Assembly: GCA_030425945.1 (NCBI GenBank)
Contig: JAUHZL010000004.1
Coordinates: 1 to 25,215, forward strand
DNA length: 25,215 bases
Direction of reading: 5' to 3'
DNA from: Alphaproteobacteria bacterium
GTDB taxonomy: Bacteria; Pseudomonadota; Alphaproteobacteria; Rhodobacterales; Rhodobacteraceae
Positions within the stretch are counted from its first letter, which is position 1. The number at the start of each line of letters is the position of its first letter. The notes under the pieces are model-generated. The model was given only the letters and a program-made list of their open reading frames with translations. It was not told where the DNA came from and made no database searches. Shown piece by piece: positions 8,052 to 16,151 of this stretch. Both the position numbers and the translations under genes were made by a program.

Positions 8052-8668
8052 CATCCCCGGCGCGCCCTGCCGGGGGGACGCGGCCGCGCACGTCGCTGGC
8101 CGAGGAGCGGCGCGCCATGCTGATCGCGGCCACGGTGGCCGAGATCCACGCGCGCGGCTCGCTCGGGGTGACGATGCAGGGGATCGCGGCGCGGGCCGGT
8201 GTCTCGGGGCCGCTGGCGTCGCATTACTTCGGCAGCAAGGATGCGCTGATCCTCGCCGCCCTGCGCGACATGCTGGAGCGGCTGCGGCAGGACGTGGTGG
8301 CCGCCTTGCGCGCCTCCGACACTCCCCGTGCGCGCCTCTCGGCGATCGTGGCCGCGAATTTCGGCCCGCAGCAATTCCAGGCCCACACCATCGCGGCCTG
8401 GCTGAACTTCTACGTCCGTGCGCTCGGCGAGCCCGAGGCGCGCCGCCTGCTGCGGGTCTACCTGCGGCGCCTGAACTCGAACCTGCTGCACGCCGCGGGC
8501 GCGCTCCTGCCCCGCGAGGAGGCCGAGGCGCTGGCCGAAACCGTCTCGGCGCTGATCGACGGGTTCTACCTGCGCCACGCCCTGCGCCGCCGCCCGCCGG
8601 ACGCCGCGCATGTGAAGGCGCGGATCGAAACGGTGATCCGCCTCGCGCTCGGCGAACCCCGGATCTGA
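8048..8668 (+). CDS. betI: TetR-family choline-responsive repressor BetI
   Basis: The 206-residue protein has a TetR helix-turn-helix at about residues 42-70, including VTMQGIAARAGVSGPLASHYFGSKDAL, and a C-terminal ligand domain with the BetI-typical stretch QFQAHTIAAWLNFYVRALGEPEARRLLRVYLRRL. BetI represses choline uptake and oxidation genes and is relieved by choline. It starts inside the choV stop (ATGA), making it the last gene of the cho arm. BetI is more often encoded first in a betIBA operon. Its target is probably the palindrome at 4517-4534, giving feedback on both arms including its own. Confidence 0.92.
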   Translation: MTSPARPAGGTRPRTSLAEERRAMLIAATVAEIHARGSLGVTMQGIAARAGVSGPLASHYFGSKDALILAALRDMLERLRQDVVAALRASDTPRARLSAIVAANFGPQQFQAHTIAAWLNFYVRALGEPEARRLLRVYLRRLNSNLLHAAGALLPREEAEALAETVSALIDGFYLRHALRRRPPDAAHVKARIETVIRLALGEPRI

Positions 8669-8714
8669 GCCGCGCCCCCTTGCGGCCTCGCGCCGGGTCG
8701 CGTTTCCTGCCGCC

Positions 8715-9455
8715 ATGACCGATCCTGCTTCCCCCTGGCTGCGCTTCGACGATCTCGTGCTCGACGGCGCGCTGGTGCGCTTCGGCGACCGGGTGGACGA
8801 TGCCGCCAACCGCGCCGCCGTGGCCTATGCCGAGGCGGTGCGCGCCGAGGCCCTGCCGGGGGTCGAGGAGGTGGCGATCGGTCCGGTCTCGGTCCTGGTG
8901 CGGGTCGATCCGCTCGCCCCGGCGCGCGCGGTCACGCTGGCGCGGCTGCGCGACCTGCTGGCCGCCCGCGACTGGCACCGCGCCGCCCCGCCGCCGGGGC
9001 GCCGGCTGTGGACGGTCCCGGCCTCGTTCGAGGGAGACGACGCCCCGCAACTGGCCGAGGCCGCCGCGCTGGCCGGGTGCAGCGTTGCGGAAGCCATCGC
9101 CGCGCTGACGGCCGAACCGCTGCGGGTCCTGTCCCTGGGCTTCGCGCCGGGCCAGCCCTACCTCGGCACGCTGCCCGAGGCGTGGAACCTGCCCCGCCAG
9201 GCGGGCCTGACCCCGCAGGTGCCCGCGGGCGCGATCACCGTTGCCGTGCGGCAGATCGTGCTCTTCGCGAACCCGTCGCCCACCGGCTGGCGGCAGGTCG
9301 GGCGCTGCGGCTTCCGCCTCTACCGTCCCGGCGCTGCGGACCCGTTCCCGCTGCGCCCCGGCGACTTCGTGCGCTTCAAGCCCGTCGCGCCCGCGGCGCT
9401 GGCCGAGGCCGAGGCCCGCCCGGACGGCGGCGCGTCCTGCGAGGCCGCGCCATGA
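8715..9455 (+). CDS. pxpB: 5-oxoprolinase subunit PxpB (KipI/allophanate hydrolase subunit 1 family)
   Basis: The 246-residue protein carries the family pattern: an N-terminal half with GDRVDDAANRAAVAYAEAV and a C-terminal cyclophilin-like half with LGFAPGQPYLGTLPE and NPSPTGWRQVGR. PxpA, PxpB and PxpC together hydrolyse 5-oxoproline (pyroglutamate) to glutamate with ATP in the cytoplasm. The start ATG has only a weak ribosome site. The 46 bases from the betI stop contain no convincing terminator, so readthrough from the choline operon is possible. The stop overlaps the pxpC start as ATGA. Confidence 0.9.
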   Translation: MTDPASPWLRFDDLVLDGALVRFGDRVDDAANRAAVAYAEAVRAEALPGVEEVAIGPVSVLVRVDPLAPARAVTLARLRDLLAARDWHRAAPPPGRRLWTVPASFEGDDAPQLAEAAALAGCSVAEAIAALTAEPLRVLSLGFAPGQPYLGTLPEAWNLPRQAGLTPQVPAGAITVAVRQIVLFANPSPTGWRQVGRCGFRLYRPGAADPFPLRPGDFVRFKPVAPAALAEAEARPDGGASCEAAP

Positions 9456-10504
9456 GGGGGGCGCTGACGGTTCTCGCCATCGCCCCGGGCGTGACGGTGC
9501 AGGACGAGGGGCGGCCGGGCTGGCTGATGCAGGGCCTGTCGCGCGGCGGGGCTGCGGACCGGCTGGCGCTGGCCGAGGGGGCCGCGCTGCTGGGCCAGTC
9601 CCCGACCTGCGCCGCGTTCGAGATGGTCGGGGCAGGCGGCCGGTTTCGCGCCGAGCGCCCGCTGCGGATCGCGCTCACCGGTGCCGAGATGGACGCCCGG
9701 ATCGACGGGCGCGCCCTGCGCTGGACGGCCAGCCACCGGATGGAGCCGGGGGACGTGCTGGAGATCGGCGGCGCGCGGCGCGGCAGTTATGGCTACCTGC
9801 ATGTCGGCGGGGGGCTTGATACGGCCGTGGAACTCGGCAGCCGCGCGGCCCACCTGACCTGCCGGATCGGGCGGCGGGTCGCGGCCGGGGACAGCTATGC
9901 CACCCGCCCGGACCCCGATCCCGAGGGCCGCGCACAGGTTCTGGCGGTCGAGGACCGCCTGTCGGGCGGCACGCTGCGCCTCGTGCCGGGGCCGCAGACG
10001 GACCTGTTCCCGGAGCCGGTGCGGGCGGGCCTCGAAACCCTGACCTTCCGCCGCCTGCCGCGCGCCAGCCGGCAGGGCGTTCCGCTGGGCGCGCTCGGGG
10101 GGGAGGCGGGCCTCGACGGGGCGGCCGGGCTGACGGTGGTCTCGGACCTCGTGCAGCCGGGCGACGTGCAGGTGCTGGGCGACGGCACGCCGATGGTGCT
10201 GGGCCCGGAATGCCAGACGACGGGGGGCTATCCGCGGCTCGGGCGCGTCCACCCCGCCGACCTGCCCCGTGCGCTGCAGGCCCCGCCGGGGGCCGACCTG
10301 CGGTTCGCCTGGATCACGCCCGCCGAGGCGCTGAGGCTCGAAGCCGCCCGCCGGGCCGCGACGTCCGACCTGCCGTTCCGCCTGTCGCCGCTGGTGCGCC
10401 ACCCGTCCGAGGTTCCCGACCTCTTGACCCGGCAGCTCATCGGGGGTGTCGTCAGCGGGCATCCCGACCACCACCCCCTCGACCCGGAGCCCGACAGCCG
10501 ATGA
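9452..10504 (+). CDS. pxpC: 5-oxoprolinase subunit PxpC (KipA/biotin-dependent carboxyltransferase-like)
   Basis: The 350-residue product has the AHS2/KipA domain, recognised by the N-terminal PGVTVQDEGRPGWLMQGLSRGGAADRLAL, GYLHVGGGLDTAVELGSRAA in the middle, and GPECQTTGGYPRLGRVHPADLP near the C-terminus. It works with PxpB as the partner of PxpA. Older annotations call this family urea amidolyase-related or allophanate hydrolase subunit 2. The cluster with pxpA and pxpB makes 5-oxoprolinase the better call. ATG 9452 overlaps the pxpB stop, and its own stop overlaps the pxpA start, both as ATGA. Confidence 0.9.
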   Translation: MRGALTVLAIAPGVTVQDEGRPGWLMQGLSRGGAADRLALAEGAALLGQSPTCAAFEMVGAGGRFRAERPLRIALTGAEMDARIDGRALRWTASHRMEPGDVLEIGGARRGSYGYLHVGGGLDTAVELGSRAAHLTCRIGRRVAAGDSYATRPDPDPEGRAQVLAVEDRLSGGTLRLVPGPQTDLFPEPVRAGLETLTFRRLPRASRQGVPLGALGGEAGLDGAAGLTVVSDLVQPGDVQVLGDGTPMVLGPECQTTGGYPRLGRVHPADLPRALQAPPGADLRFAWITPAEALRLEAARRAATSDLPFRLSPLVRHPSEVPDLLTRQLIGGVVSGHPDHHPLDPEPDSR

Positions 10505-11271
10505 CCCTGACCGTCGATCTGAACGCCGACATGGGCGAGGGCTACGGCCCCTGGAAGATGGGCGACGACGCGGCCCTGCTCGACATCGTGACCTCGGCCA
10601 ACATCGCCTGCGGGTTCCATGCGGGCGACCCGGACACGATGGCGGCGACGATGCGGACGGCGGTGGCGCGGGGCGTGGGTCTCGGGGCCCACCCGGGCTT
10701 TGCCGACCTGCAGGGGTTCGGGCGGCGGCGGATGGACGTGGCGGCGGACAGCCTCGCCAACCTGCTGCGCTACCAGGTGGGCGCGGCGCAGGCGATGGCG
10801 ATGGCGGCGGGCGGGCGGCTGAACCACCTCAAGCTGCACGGCGCGCTGTCGAACATGACCTCCGAGGACGAGGAGATGGCGAAGCGCTGCTACGACGCGG
10901 TGCTGAGCGTCGCGCCCGACCTCGTGGTGATGGTGCTGGCCGCCACGGCGCAGGAGCGCGCGGCACAGGCGCTCGGCGTGGCCTTCGCGGGCGAGATCTT
11001 CGCCGATCGCGCCTATAACGACGATGCCACGCTGGTCGACCGCAGGCTGCCCGGCGCGGTGCTGCACGACGCGGCCGAGGCCACCGACCGCATCGCCGCG
11101 ATGGTGAAGGACGGCGCGATCCACTGTGTCTCGGGGCACCGGATCGAGGCGCGGATCGACACGATCTGCGTGCACGGCGACAGTCCGACGGCGGTGGCGA
11201 TGGCCGGGGCGGTGCGCAGCGGTCTCGCGGCGCGCGGCATCACCGTGGCGCGGCTTCGCGCCGCGTCCTGA
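10501..11271 (+). CDS. pxpA: 5-oxoprolinase subunit PxpA (LamB/YcsF family)
   Basis: The 256-residue protein is a full-length LamB/YcsF-family member. It opens with VDLNADMGEGYGPW and continues with the conserved SANIACGFHAGDPDTM, GLGAHPGFADLQGFGRR, HLKLHGALSNM, EIFADRAYNDDATLVDR and ICVHGDSPTAV blocks, whose His and Asp residues form the putative hydrolase site. With PxpB and PxpC it cleaves 5-oxoproline. It is the last gene of the pxpBCA set and is followed by 396 bases of leader region for the B12 operon. No strong intrinsic terminator follows its TGA. Confidence 0.93.
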   Translation: MTLTVDLNADMGEGYGPWKMGDDAALLDIVTSANIACGFHAGDPDTMAATMRTAVARGVGLGAHPGFADLQGFGRRRMDVAADSLANLLRYQVGAAQAMAMAAGGRLNHLKLHGALSNMTSEDEEMAKRCYDAVLSVAPDLVVMVLAATAQERAAQALGVAFAGEIFADRAYNDDATLVDRRLPGAVLHDAAEATDRIAAMVKDGAIHCVSGHRIEARIDTICVHGDSPTAVAMAGAVRSGLAARGITVARLRAAS

Positions 11272-11286
11272 GCCGCCAGATTTTTC

Positions 11287-11315
11287 TTGAAACAACCCGG
11301 CTTGCGCACTAGAAC
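11287..11315 (+). promoter_or_regulatory. Sigma70-like promoter for the B12 operon
   Basis: TTGAAA (11287-11292) and TAGAAC (11310-11315) are separated by 17 bases, close to the TTGACA and TATAAT consensus elements. The predicted start at about 11321-11322 coincides with the first base of the riboswitch P1 stem, which strongly supports the placement. The promoter begins 16 bases after the pxpA stop. Confidence 0.65.
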
Positions 11316-11321
11316 AGTGCC

Positions 11322-11508
11322 ACTTCGGTTCGGACGGGTGCCCGTTCGATGAAAAGGGAACACGGTGCGGGCCTTCGGGCGCAAATCCGTGACTGCCCCC
11401 GCAACTGTAAGCGGTGAGTGCGGCCTGACGATGCCACTGGGACGGGTTTCGATCCCCCGGGAAGGCCAGTCCGCGCAGCGACCCGCGAGTCAGGAGACCT
11501 GCCGAGGT
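11322..11508 (+). ncRNA. Cobalamin (B12) riboswitch aptamer
   Basis: The conserved blocks occur in order: AAAAGGGAA (11352-11360), ATCCGTGACTGCCCCCGCAA with ACTG and GCGG after it (11385-11414), GCCACTGGG (11433-11441), GGGAAGGC (11459-11466), and the B12 box AGTCAGGAGACCTGCC (11488-11503). ACTTCGG (11322-11328) pairs with CCGAGGT (11502-11508) to close the aptamer as a 7-bp P1 with one G-U pair. Adenosylcobalamin binding normally lowers expression of the downstream transporter. It precedes btuB by about 160 bases and would control the whole nine-gene operon. Confidence 0.95.
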
Positions 11509-11581
11509 GATCACCCAGTCCGGGTGCGGGGCGCGCTCGGGTCTACGGTCCTTCCGTCGTGGTGACAGCACTTCGCGTCCT

Positions 11582-11657
11582 CGGAAGCCGGTCTTCCGGG
11601 GACTTCACACCACGTTTTCCGGTGGCCGCGTGCGTGCGCCCCCGGTGCCCCGAGAAG
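11582..11657 (+). promoter_or_regulatory. btuB: Candidate riboswitch expression platform with btuB Shine-Dalgarno sequestering stem
   Basis: Two exclusive pairings are visible. CGGAAG (11582-11587) can pair with CTTCCG (11593-11598) as a local hairpin. Alternatively CTTCCGGGG (11593-11601) can pair with CCCCGAGAAG (11648-11657, one bulged A), which buries the btuB Shine-Dalgarno GAAGG. There is no T-tract, so control of translation is more likely than termination. Upstream, GGTGATCACC (11506-11515) overlaps the P1 3' strand and CACCC/GGGTG (11512-11516/11522-11526), offering a link from aptamer to platform. The pairings are seen; the mechanism is inferred. Confidence 0.45.
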
Positions 11658-11667
11658 GTCCCGACCC

Positions 11668-13545
11668 ATGACGTTCCCCGGACTTGCCCGCGTCGGCGTT
11701 TCCGTCCTTGCCCTTGCCGTCGCAGCCCCCGCCGCCGCGCAAGAGGCCTTCGTGCTGGATGAGCTTGTCTTTTCCGGCGGCCTGACGCCGATCACCGCCG
11801 ACAGTTTCGGGCGATCGGTGCGCGTGATCGATACCGCCGAGATCGAGCAGTCGGGTCTCGACTCGCTCTCCGCGCTGCTGCGCGCGGTGCCGGGGGTGAC
11901 GGTCTCGAACGGCGGGACCAACCAGCTGCGCATCCGCGGCAGCGAGGACAACCATACCCTGATCCTCGTCGACGGGGTCGAGGTGCAGCTTCCGTCGAGC
12001 GGCTATTACGAGCTTGGCAACCTGATGCTGAGCGACATCGCCCGGATCGAGGTCCTGAAGGGTCCGCAATCGGCGCTCTACGGGGCCAACGCCGCCGGCG
12101 GTGTCATCTCGATCACGACCCTGCGCGGCGATGCCGGCGGGACGGAAACGACCGCCTTCGTCGAGCTGGGCACCCAGAAGACGCAGGCGGCGGGGCTGAG
12201 TTTCCGGCAGTCGGGCGAGCGGCTCGACATCGGCCTCTCCCTCACCCGGCGGACGAGCGACGGGTTCGATCTGTCGAACGATGTCGGCGGGACCCCGGAC
12301 AAGCGGGACAGCGCCTCGCTGACACTGAACGGCACCTACCGGGTCAGCGACCTCGTCACGCTGGATTTCGGGTTCCGGGCGCTGGAGCGGGTCGAGGGAT
12401 ATGACGACCTGACCTTCCCGTTCGGGATTGCCAACGCGAAGGCGGATTACGTCATCGATGCCCCGAACAACTTCCGCTTCGACACCGAGCGCCAGGGTCA
12501 CCTCGGGCTGACCGTGGCGGGCGAGGGCGGACGGGTCGAACATGCCTTGCGGTTTGCCCGGGCAGGCGGGACCCAGCAGTTCAATGCCTTCACGCCGAAC
12601 GACTTCTCGCGGTCCCAGTTGCAGTACCGGGCGACGATCGGCCTCGACGGCACGCTCGACAGCGCGCGGCATACCTTGACGGCGCTGCTCGAGACCGAAA
12701 CCGAGACCCTGCGGAACACCTCGAGCTTCAACCGGACGACCCGCTCGGGCGCTCTCGAGTACCGGGCGGCCTTCGAGGGGGGCCTCGACGTGCAGGCCGG
12801 GTTGCGCTTCGACGACAACGAGAGCTTCGCGGACAGCCGGACGTGGAACCTCGGCCTCAGCTATGCCCTCGGTGAAGACACCCGCCTGCGGGCCTCGGCC
12901 GGAACCGGCGTCGTGAACCCGACGCTGATCGAGCAGTTCGGCTTCTTCAACAACTACATCGCCAACCCCAACCTGACGCCGGAACGCAGCTTCGGGGCCG
13001 ATGTCGGGATCGAGCACCGGTTCTGGGACGGCCGCGCTTCCGTGGAGCTGACCCTCTTCAGCAACACGATCACGGACCGGATCGACAACCAGACGGTCGG
13101 CGGCAACGTCCAGCCGGTGAACCTGGCGGGCGAGAGCACCCAGCGCGGGGCCGAATTCAGCCTGTTGGCCAGCCTGTTCGAGGGCCTCGATGCCGCGCTC
13201 GGCTACACCTATCTCGACGCCCGGGATCCGAACGGCAGCCAGACCGAACGGAAGCCGCGTCACACCGTGACGCTGGCGCTTGCCGTCGATGCCTTCGACG
13301 GGCGCGGCCGCTTCGGTTTCAACGTGCGACACGTCGCGGGAATGGTGGACGAGGACCAGCGCACGAATGTCAACGTGCCCATCGCGGATTACTCGGTGGT
13401 GGGCCTGACCGGCAGCTACGACCTGACGGACAAGGCGCAGCTCTATGGGCGGATCGATAACCTGCTGGACGCGACCTACGAGGAGAACTGGGGCTATGTC
13501 GCACCGGGGCGCAGTCTCGCCTTCGGCGTCCGGACCCGGTTCTGA
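11668..13545 (+). CDS. btuB: TonB-dependent vitamin B12 outer-membrane receptor BtuB
   Basis: The 625-residue product has a signal peptide (about 1-24, VAAPAAAQ-E), a TonB-box-like stretch just after it (FVLDELVFS), a plug domain with SLSALLRAVPGVTVSNGG, LRIRGSEDNHTLILVDGVEV and IEVLKGPQSALYGANAAGGVISI, and a beta-barrel ending in the outer-membrane signature ending RTRF. BtuB carries corrinoids across the outer membrane using TonB energy. The B12 riboswitch directly upstream and btuFCD directly downstream identify the substrate. The ATG lies 9 bases after GAAGG. The btuF start follows 4 bases beyond the stop. Confidence 0.95.
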   Translation: MTFPGLARVGVSVLALAVAAPAAAQEAFVLDELVFSGGLTPITADSFGRSVRVIDTAEIEQSGLDSLSALLRAVPGVTVSNGGTNQLRIRGSEDNHTLILVDGVEVQLPSSGYYELGNLMLSDIARIEVLKGPQSALYGANAAGGVISITTLRGDAGGTETTAFVELGTQKTQAAGLSFRQSGERLDIGLSLTRRTSDGFDLSNDVGGTPDKRDSASLTLNGTYRVSDLVTLDFGFRALERVEGYDDLTFPFGIANAKADYVIDAPNNFRFDTERQGHLGLTVAGEGGRVEHALRFARAGGTQQFNAFTPNDFSRSQLQYRATIGLDGTLDSARHTLTALLETETETLRNTSSFNRTTRSGALEYRAAFEGGLDVQAGLRFDDNESFADSRTWNLGLSYALGEDTRLRASAGTGVVNPTLIEQFGFFNNYIANPNLTPERSFGADVGIEHRFWDGRASVELTLFSNTITDRIDNQTVGGNVQPVNLAGESTQRGAEFSLLASLFEGLDAALGYTYLDARDPNGSQTERKPRHTVTLALAVDAFDGRGRFGFNVRHVAGMVDEDQRTNVNVPIADYSVVGLTGSYDLTDKAQLYGRIDNLLDATYEENWGYVAPGRSLAFGVRTRF

Positions 13546-13549
13546 AACG

Positions 13550-14422
13550 ATGGTCGGGGCGAGGCAGGCGGCAGGTCGGCGGTTAGGGGTTTTCCTCACC
13601 GGTCTGCTTGCGCTCGCCCCGTCTCTGCCCGCTGTCGCCGACACGCCCGCGCGCGTCGTGTCGATGAACCTCTGCACCGACCTTCTCGCGATGGAGCTGG
13701 CCGCACCGGGGCAGCTGGTGTCGGTCAGCCATATCGCGCGCGATCCGCTGGTCTCGCCGCTCGCCGAGGCCGCCGCGCAGTATCCGGGGAACCGGGGCGG
13801 GGCGGAAGAGATCTTCCTGATGCAGCCCGATCTCGTCTTGGCCGGTGTGTGGACCGACCCGGTCGCGGTGGGCATGCTGCGGCGGCTCGGGATCGAGGTC
13901 GTGCAGGTCGACGTGGTGACCGAGCTCGACGAGGTCGCCGACCGGGTCCGGCAGGTGGGCGCGCTGCTCGGGCAGTCCGCGCGGGCCGAGGCCGTCGCGC
14001 ACGACTACCTCGCCCGTCTCGCCAGCCTGCGGGAGGCGGCGGCGGCGATCCCGGCGGACGCGCGCCGTGTGGCCGAGTTCTATTACCCGAACGGCTACAG
14101 CCTCGGGGTCAACACGATGTCCCACGAGATCCTGCGCGCCGCCGGCTTCGCGCACCTGGCCGAGGCCGAGGGCCGCGCCTATTCGGGCACCCTGCCACTG
14201 GAGAAGCTGGTGCTGTCGGGGCCCGACCTCGTGATCCGGTCCGAGACCTATGCCGGAGCGTCGCGCTCGGAAGAGGTGCTGGGCCACCCCGCGCTGGTCG
14301 CTCTGGCCGCCGGACCGCATGGCTATCGCAGCACGGCGGACTGGATCTGCGGCGTGCCGCAGGTGCTGACGGCGGTCGACGACCTGGCCGGGCACCGCGC
14401 CCGGATGGAGGCCGGGGAATGA
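13550..14422 (+). CDS. btuF: Corrinoid ABC transporter periplasmic binding protein BtuF
   Basis: With the start at ATG 13550 the protein is 290 residues, with a signal peptide (about 1-30, ending LPAVA-D) and a class III (FepB/BtuF-like) binding fold. The mature protein begins ARVVSMNLCTDLLAMEL, followed by GGAEEIFLMQPDLVLAGVW and LEKLVLSGPDLVIRSE. The frame is open from 13445, but that start would overlap btuB by about 100 bases and lose the N-terminal signal, so 13550 is preferred. It delivers B12 from BtuB to BtuCD. Its stop overlaps btuC as ATGA. Confidence 0.88.
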   Translation: MVGARQAAGRRLGVFLTGLLALAPSLPAVADTPARVVSMNLCTDLLAMELAAPGQLVSVSHIARDPLVSPLAEAAAQYPGNRGGAEEIFLMQPDLVLAGVWTDPVAVGMLRRLGIEVVQVDVVTELDEVADRVRQVGALLGQSARAEAVAHDYLARLASLREAAAAIPADARRVAEFYYPNGYSLGVNTMSHEILRAAGFAHLAEAEGRAYSGTLPLEKLVLSGPDLVIRSETYAGASRSEEVLGHPALVALAAGPHGYRSTADWICGVPQVLTAVDDLAGHRARMEAGE

Positions 14423-15405
14423 GGCCCGGCGTGCAGGCCCTGTCGCTGGGCGGCCTCGTCGGGCTGCTTTTCGCGGTGTCGCTGCTGATCGGCCCGGCGC
14501 AGCTCGGGGCGGGGGAAAGCCTGCGCGCGCTCTGGTCGGGCGAGGGGGGCGCGACGGTCCTCGTGATGCGCGAGATCCGCCTGCCGCGCGCGCTGCTCGC
14601 CGCGATGGTCGGGGCGGTTCTGGGCCTGTCTGGTGCGGCCTTGCAGGGCTACCTGCGCAACCCGCTGGCCGAGCCGGGCCTGATCGGCGTCTCGGGCGCG
14701 GCGGCGCTGGGGGCGGTGATCGCGCTGCAGACCGGGCTTGCCGGGGCCGCGACGCTGGCCTTGCCGCTGAGCGGGCTGGCGGGCGCGCTGGTGGCGGTCC
14801 TGATCGTGCTGCTGCTGGCCGGGCCGCGCGGCGGCGCGCTGACGCTGATCCTCGCCGGGATCGCCGTCTCGGCGCTGGCGGGCGCGCTGACGGCGCTGGT
14901 CCTGAACCTGTCGCCCAACCCCTTCGCGGCCTCGGAAATCGTGTTCTGGACGCTGGGCTCGCTGGCCGACCGGTCGATGGTCCACGTGGCGCTGGCGGCC
15001 CCCTTCATCGGCCTTGCCATGGTCGCGCTGCTGTCGCAGGCGCGCGCCCTCGATGCGCTGACGCTGGGCGAGGACGCGGCGCAGGCGATGGGCGTGTCGC
15101 TGACCCGCGTGCGGCTGACGCTGGTGCTGGCCATCGCCGCGGGGGTGGGGGCCGCGACCGCCGTGGCCGGGGCCATCGGCTTCGTCGGGCTGGTGGTGCC
15201 GCACCTGCTGCGGCGTTGGGTGGGCGCGCGTCCGGGGCGGCTGCTCTGGGCCTCGGCGCTCGGCGGTGCGGCGCTGGTGCTGGCGGCGGACATCGCGGTG
15301 CGGCTGATCGCGCCGGACCGGGACCTGAAGCTGGGGGTCATCATGGCGCTGATCGGCGCGCCGCTCTTCCTGCACCTGATCTGGCGGACGAGGGCCGAGG
15401 CATGA
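14419..15405 (+). CDS. btuC: Corrinoid ABC transporter permease BtuC (FecCD family)
   Basis: The 328-residue inner-membrane protein has about ten hydrophobic segments and the FecCD-family motifs RLPRALLAAMVGAVLGLSGA, QGYLRNPLAEPGLIGVSGAA and GFVGLVVPHLLRR, the last being the region that contacts the ATPase. Its length is normal for BtuC. Position between btuF and btuD in a riboswitch-led operon makes corrinoids the substrate, while haem and siderophore permeases of the same family are less likely. It starts inside the btuF stop and ends inside the btuD start. Confidence 0.92.
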   Translation: MRPGVQALSLGGLVGLLFAVSLLIGPAQLGAGESLRALWSGEGGATVLVMREIRLPRALLAAMVGAVLGLSGAALQGYLRNPLAEPGLIGVSGAAALGAVIALQTGLAGAATLALPLSGLAGALVAVLIVLLLAGPRGGALTLILAGIAVSALAGALTALVLNLSPNPFAASEIVFWTLGSLADRSMVHVALAAPFIGLAMVALLSQARALDALTLGEDAAQAMGVSLTRVRLTLVLAIAAGVGAATAVAGAIGFVGLVVPHLLRRWVGARPGRLLWASALGGAALVLAADIAVRLIAPDRDLKLGVIMALIGAPLFLHLIWRTRAEA

Positions 15406-16151
15406 GCGGGCTGACCCTCCGCGACCTGACCGTGAAGCGCGGCGAGTGCCCGGTGGTGGACCATGTCTCGCTGACCGTGGCCCCGGGCGAGGTGGTCGGC
15501 CTGATCGGTCCGAACGGGGCGGGGAAGACGACGCTGATGCGCGCCGCGCTGGGATTGCTGCGCAGCGAAGGGTCCTCGTCGCTGCTGGCGCTGGGGCCGG
15601 CCGAGCGCGCGCGCGCGGCGGCGTGGCTGCCGCAGGCGCGGGAAATCGCCTGGCCGGTGTCGGTCGAAACGCTGGTCCGGCTCGGGCGGATGCCGCACGG
15701 GGCAGGGACCTCGCCCGCGGACGATGCGGCCGTTGATGCTGCGCTGCAGCGGTGCGGGTTGGAAAGCTTCCGGACCCGCAGCGCCACCGCGCTGTCGGGG
15801 GGCGAGCAGGCGCGGGTCCTGATCGCCCGGGCGCTGGCCCAGGACGCGCCGCTGCTGATGGCGGACGAGCCTATCGCGGGCCTCGATCCCGCGGCCCAGA
15901 TCCAGATCATGCAGGTTTTCCAGACCCTTGCGGGCGACGGCAAGGCGGTCCTCGTCTCGCTGCACGACCTCGGCCTGGCCGCACGGCATTGCACGCGGCT
16001 CGCGCTGCTGCACCGGGGGCGGCTGGTGGCCGAGGGGCCGGCACGCGACGTTCTCGCTGCGCAGCATCTGGCCGCGACCTTCGGCATTTCCGGGGCCTTC
16101 GTCGAGACGCCGTCCGGGCCGCTCTTCCAGACTCTGGAGGTGCTGAGATGA
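15402..16151 (+). CDS. btuD: Corrinoid ABC transporter ATPase BtuD
   Basis: The 249-residue ATPase shows Walker A GPNGAGKTT (residues 36-44), Q-loop Gln78 in WLPQAR, signature LSGGEQAR (131-138), Walker B LLMADEP (151-157), and the switch His188 in VSLHDL. Its length is typical for FecE/BtuD-type ATPases. It energises BtuC. It overlaps btuC upstream and cbiZ downstream by ATGA. Confidence 0.93.
   Translation: MSGLTLRDLTVKRGECPVVDHVSLTVAPGEVVGLIGPNGAGKTTLMRAALGLLRSEGSSSLLALGPAERARAAAWLPQAREIAWPVSVETLVRLGRMPHGAGTSPADDAAVDAALQRCGLESFRTRSATALSGGEQARVLIARALAQDAPLLMADEPIAGLDPAAQIQIMQVFQTLAGDGKAVLVSLHDLGLAARHCTRLALLHRGRLVAEGPARDVLAAQHLAATFGISGAFVETPSGPLFQTLEVLR

Noticed and set aside
8669..8714. 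Possible terminator between betI and pxpB (GCCGC/GCGGC)
   Set aside because: The stem is only 5 bp and has no T-tract, which is too weak to call in GC-rich DNA.
6786..9050. Very long minus-strand open frame (about 750 codons) across choW, choV, betI and pxpB
   Set aside because: It is antisense to four well-recognised genes, is rich in Arg/Pro/Ala/Gly and has no domain motif. Such shadow frames are expected in DNA with very high third-position GC.
11365..11565. Short plus-strand open frame (66 codons) in the btuB leader
   Set aside because: It overlaps the conserved cobalamin aptamer blocks, whose sequence is explained by RNA structure, and it lacks a ribosome site.
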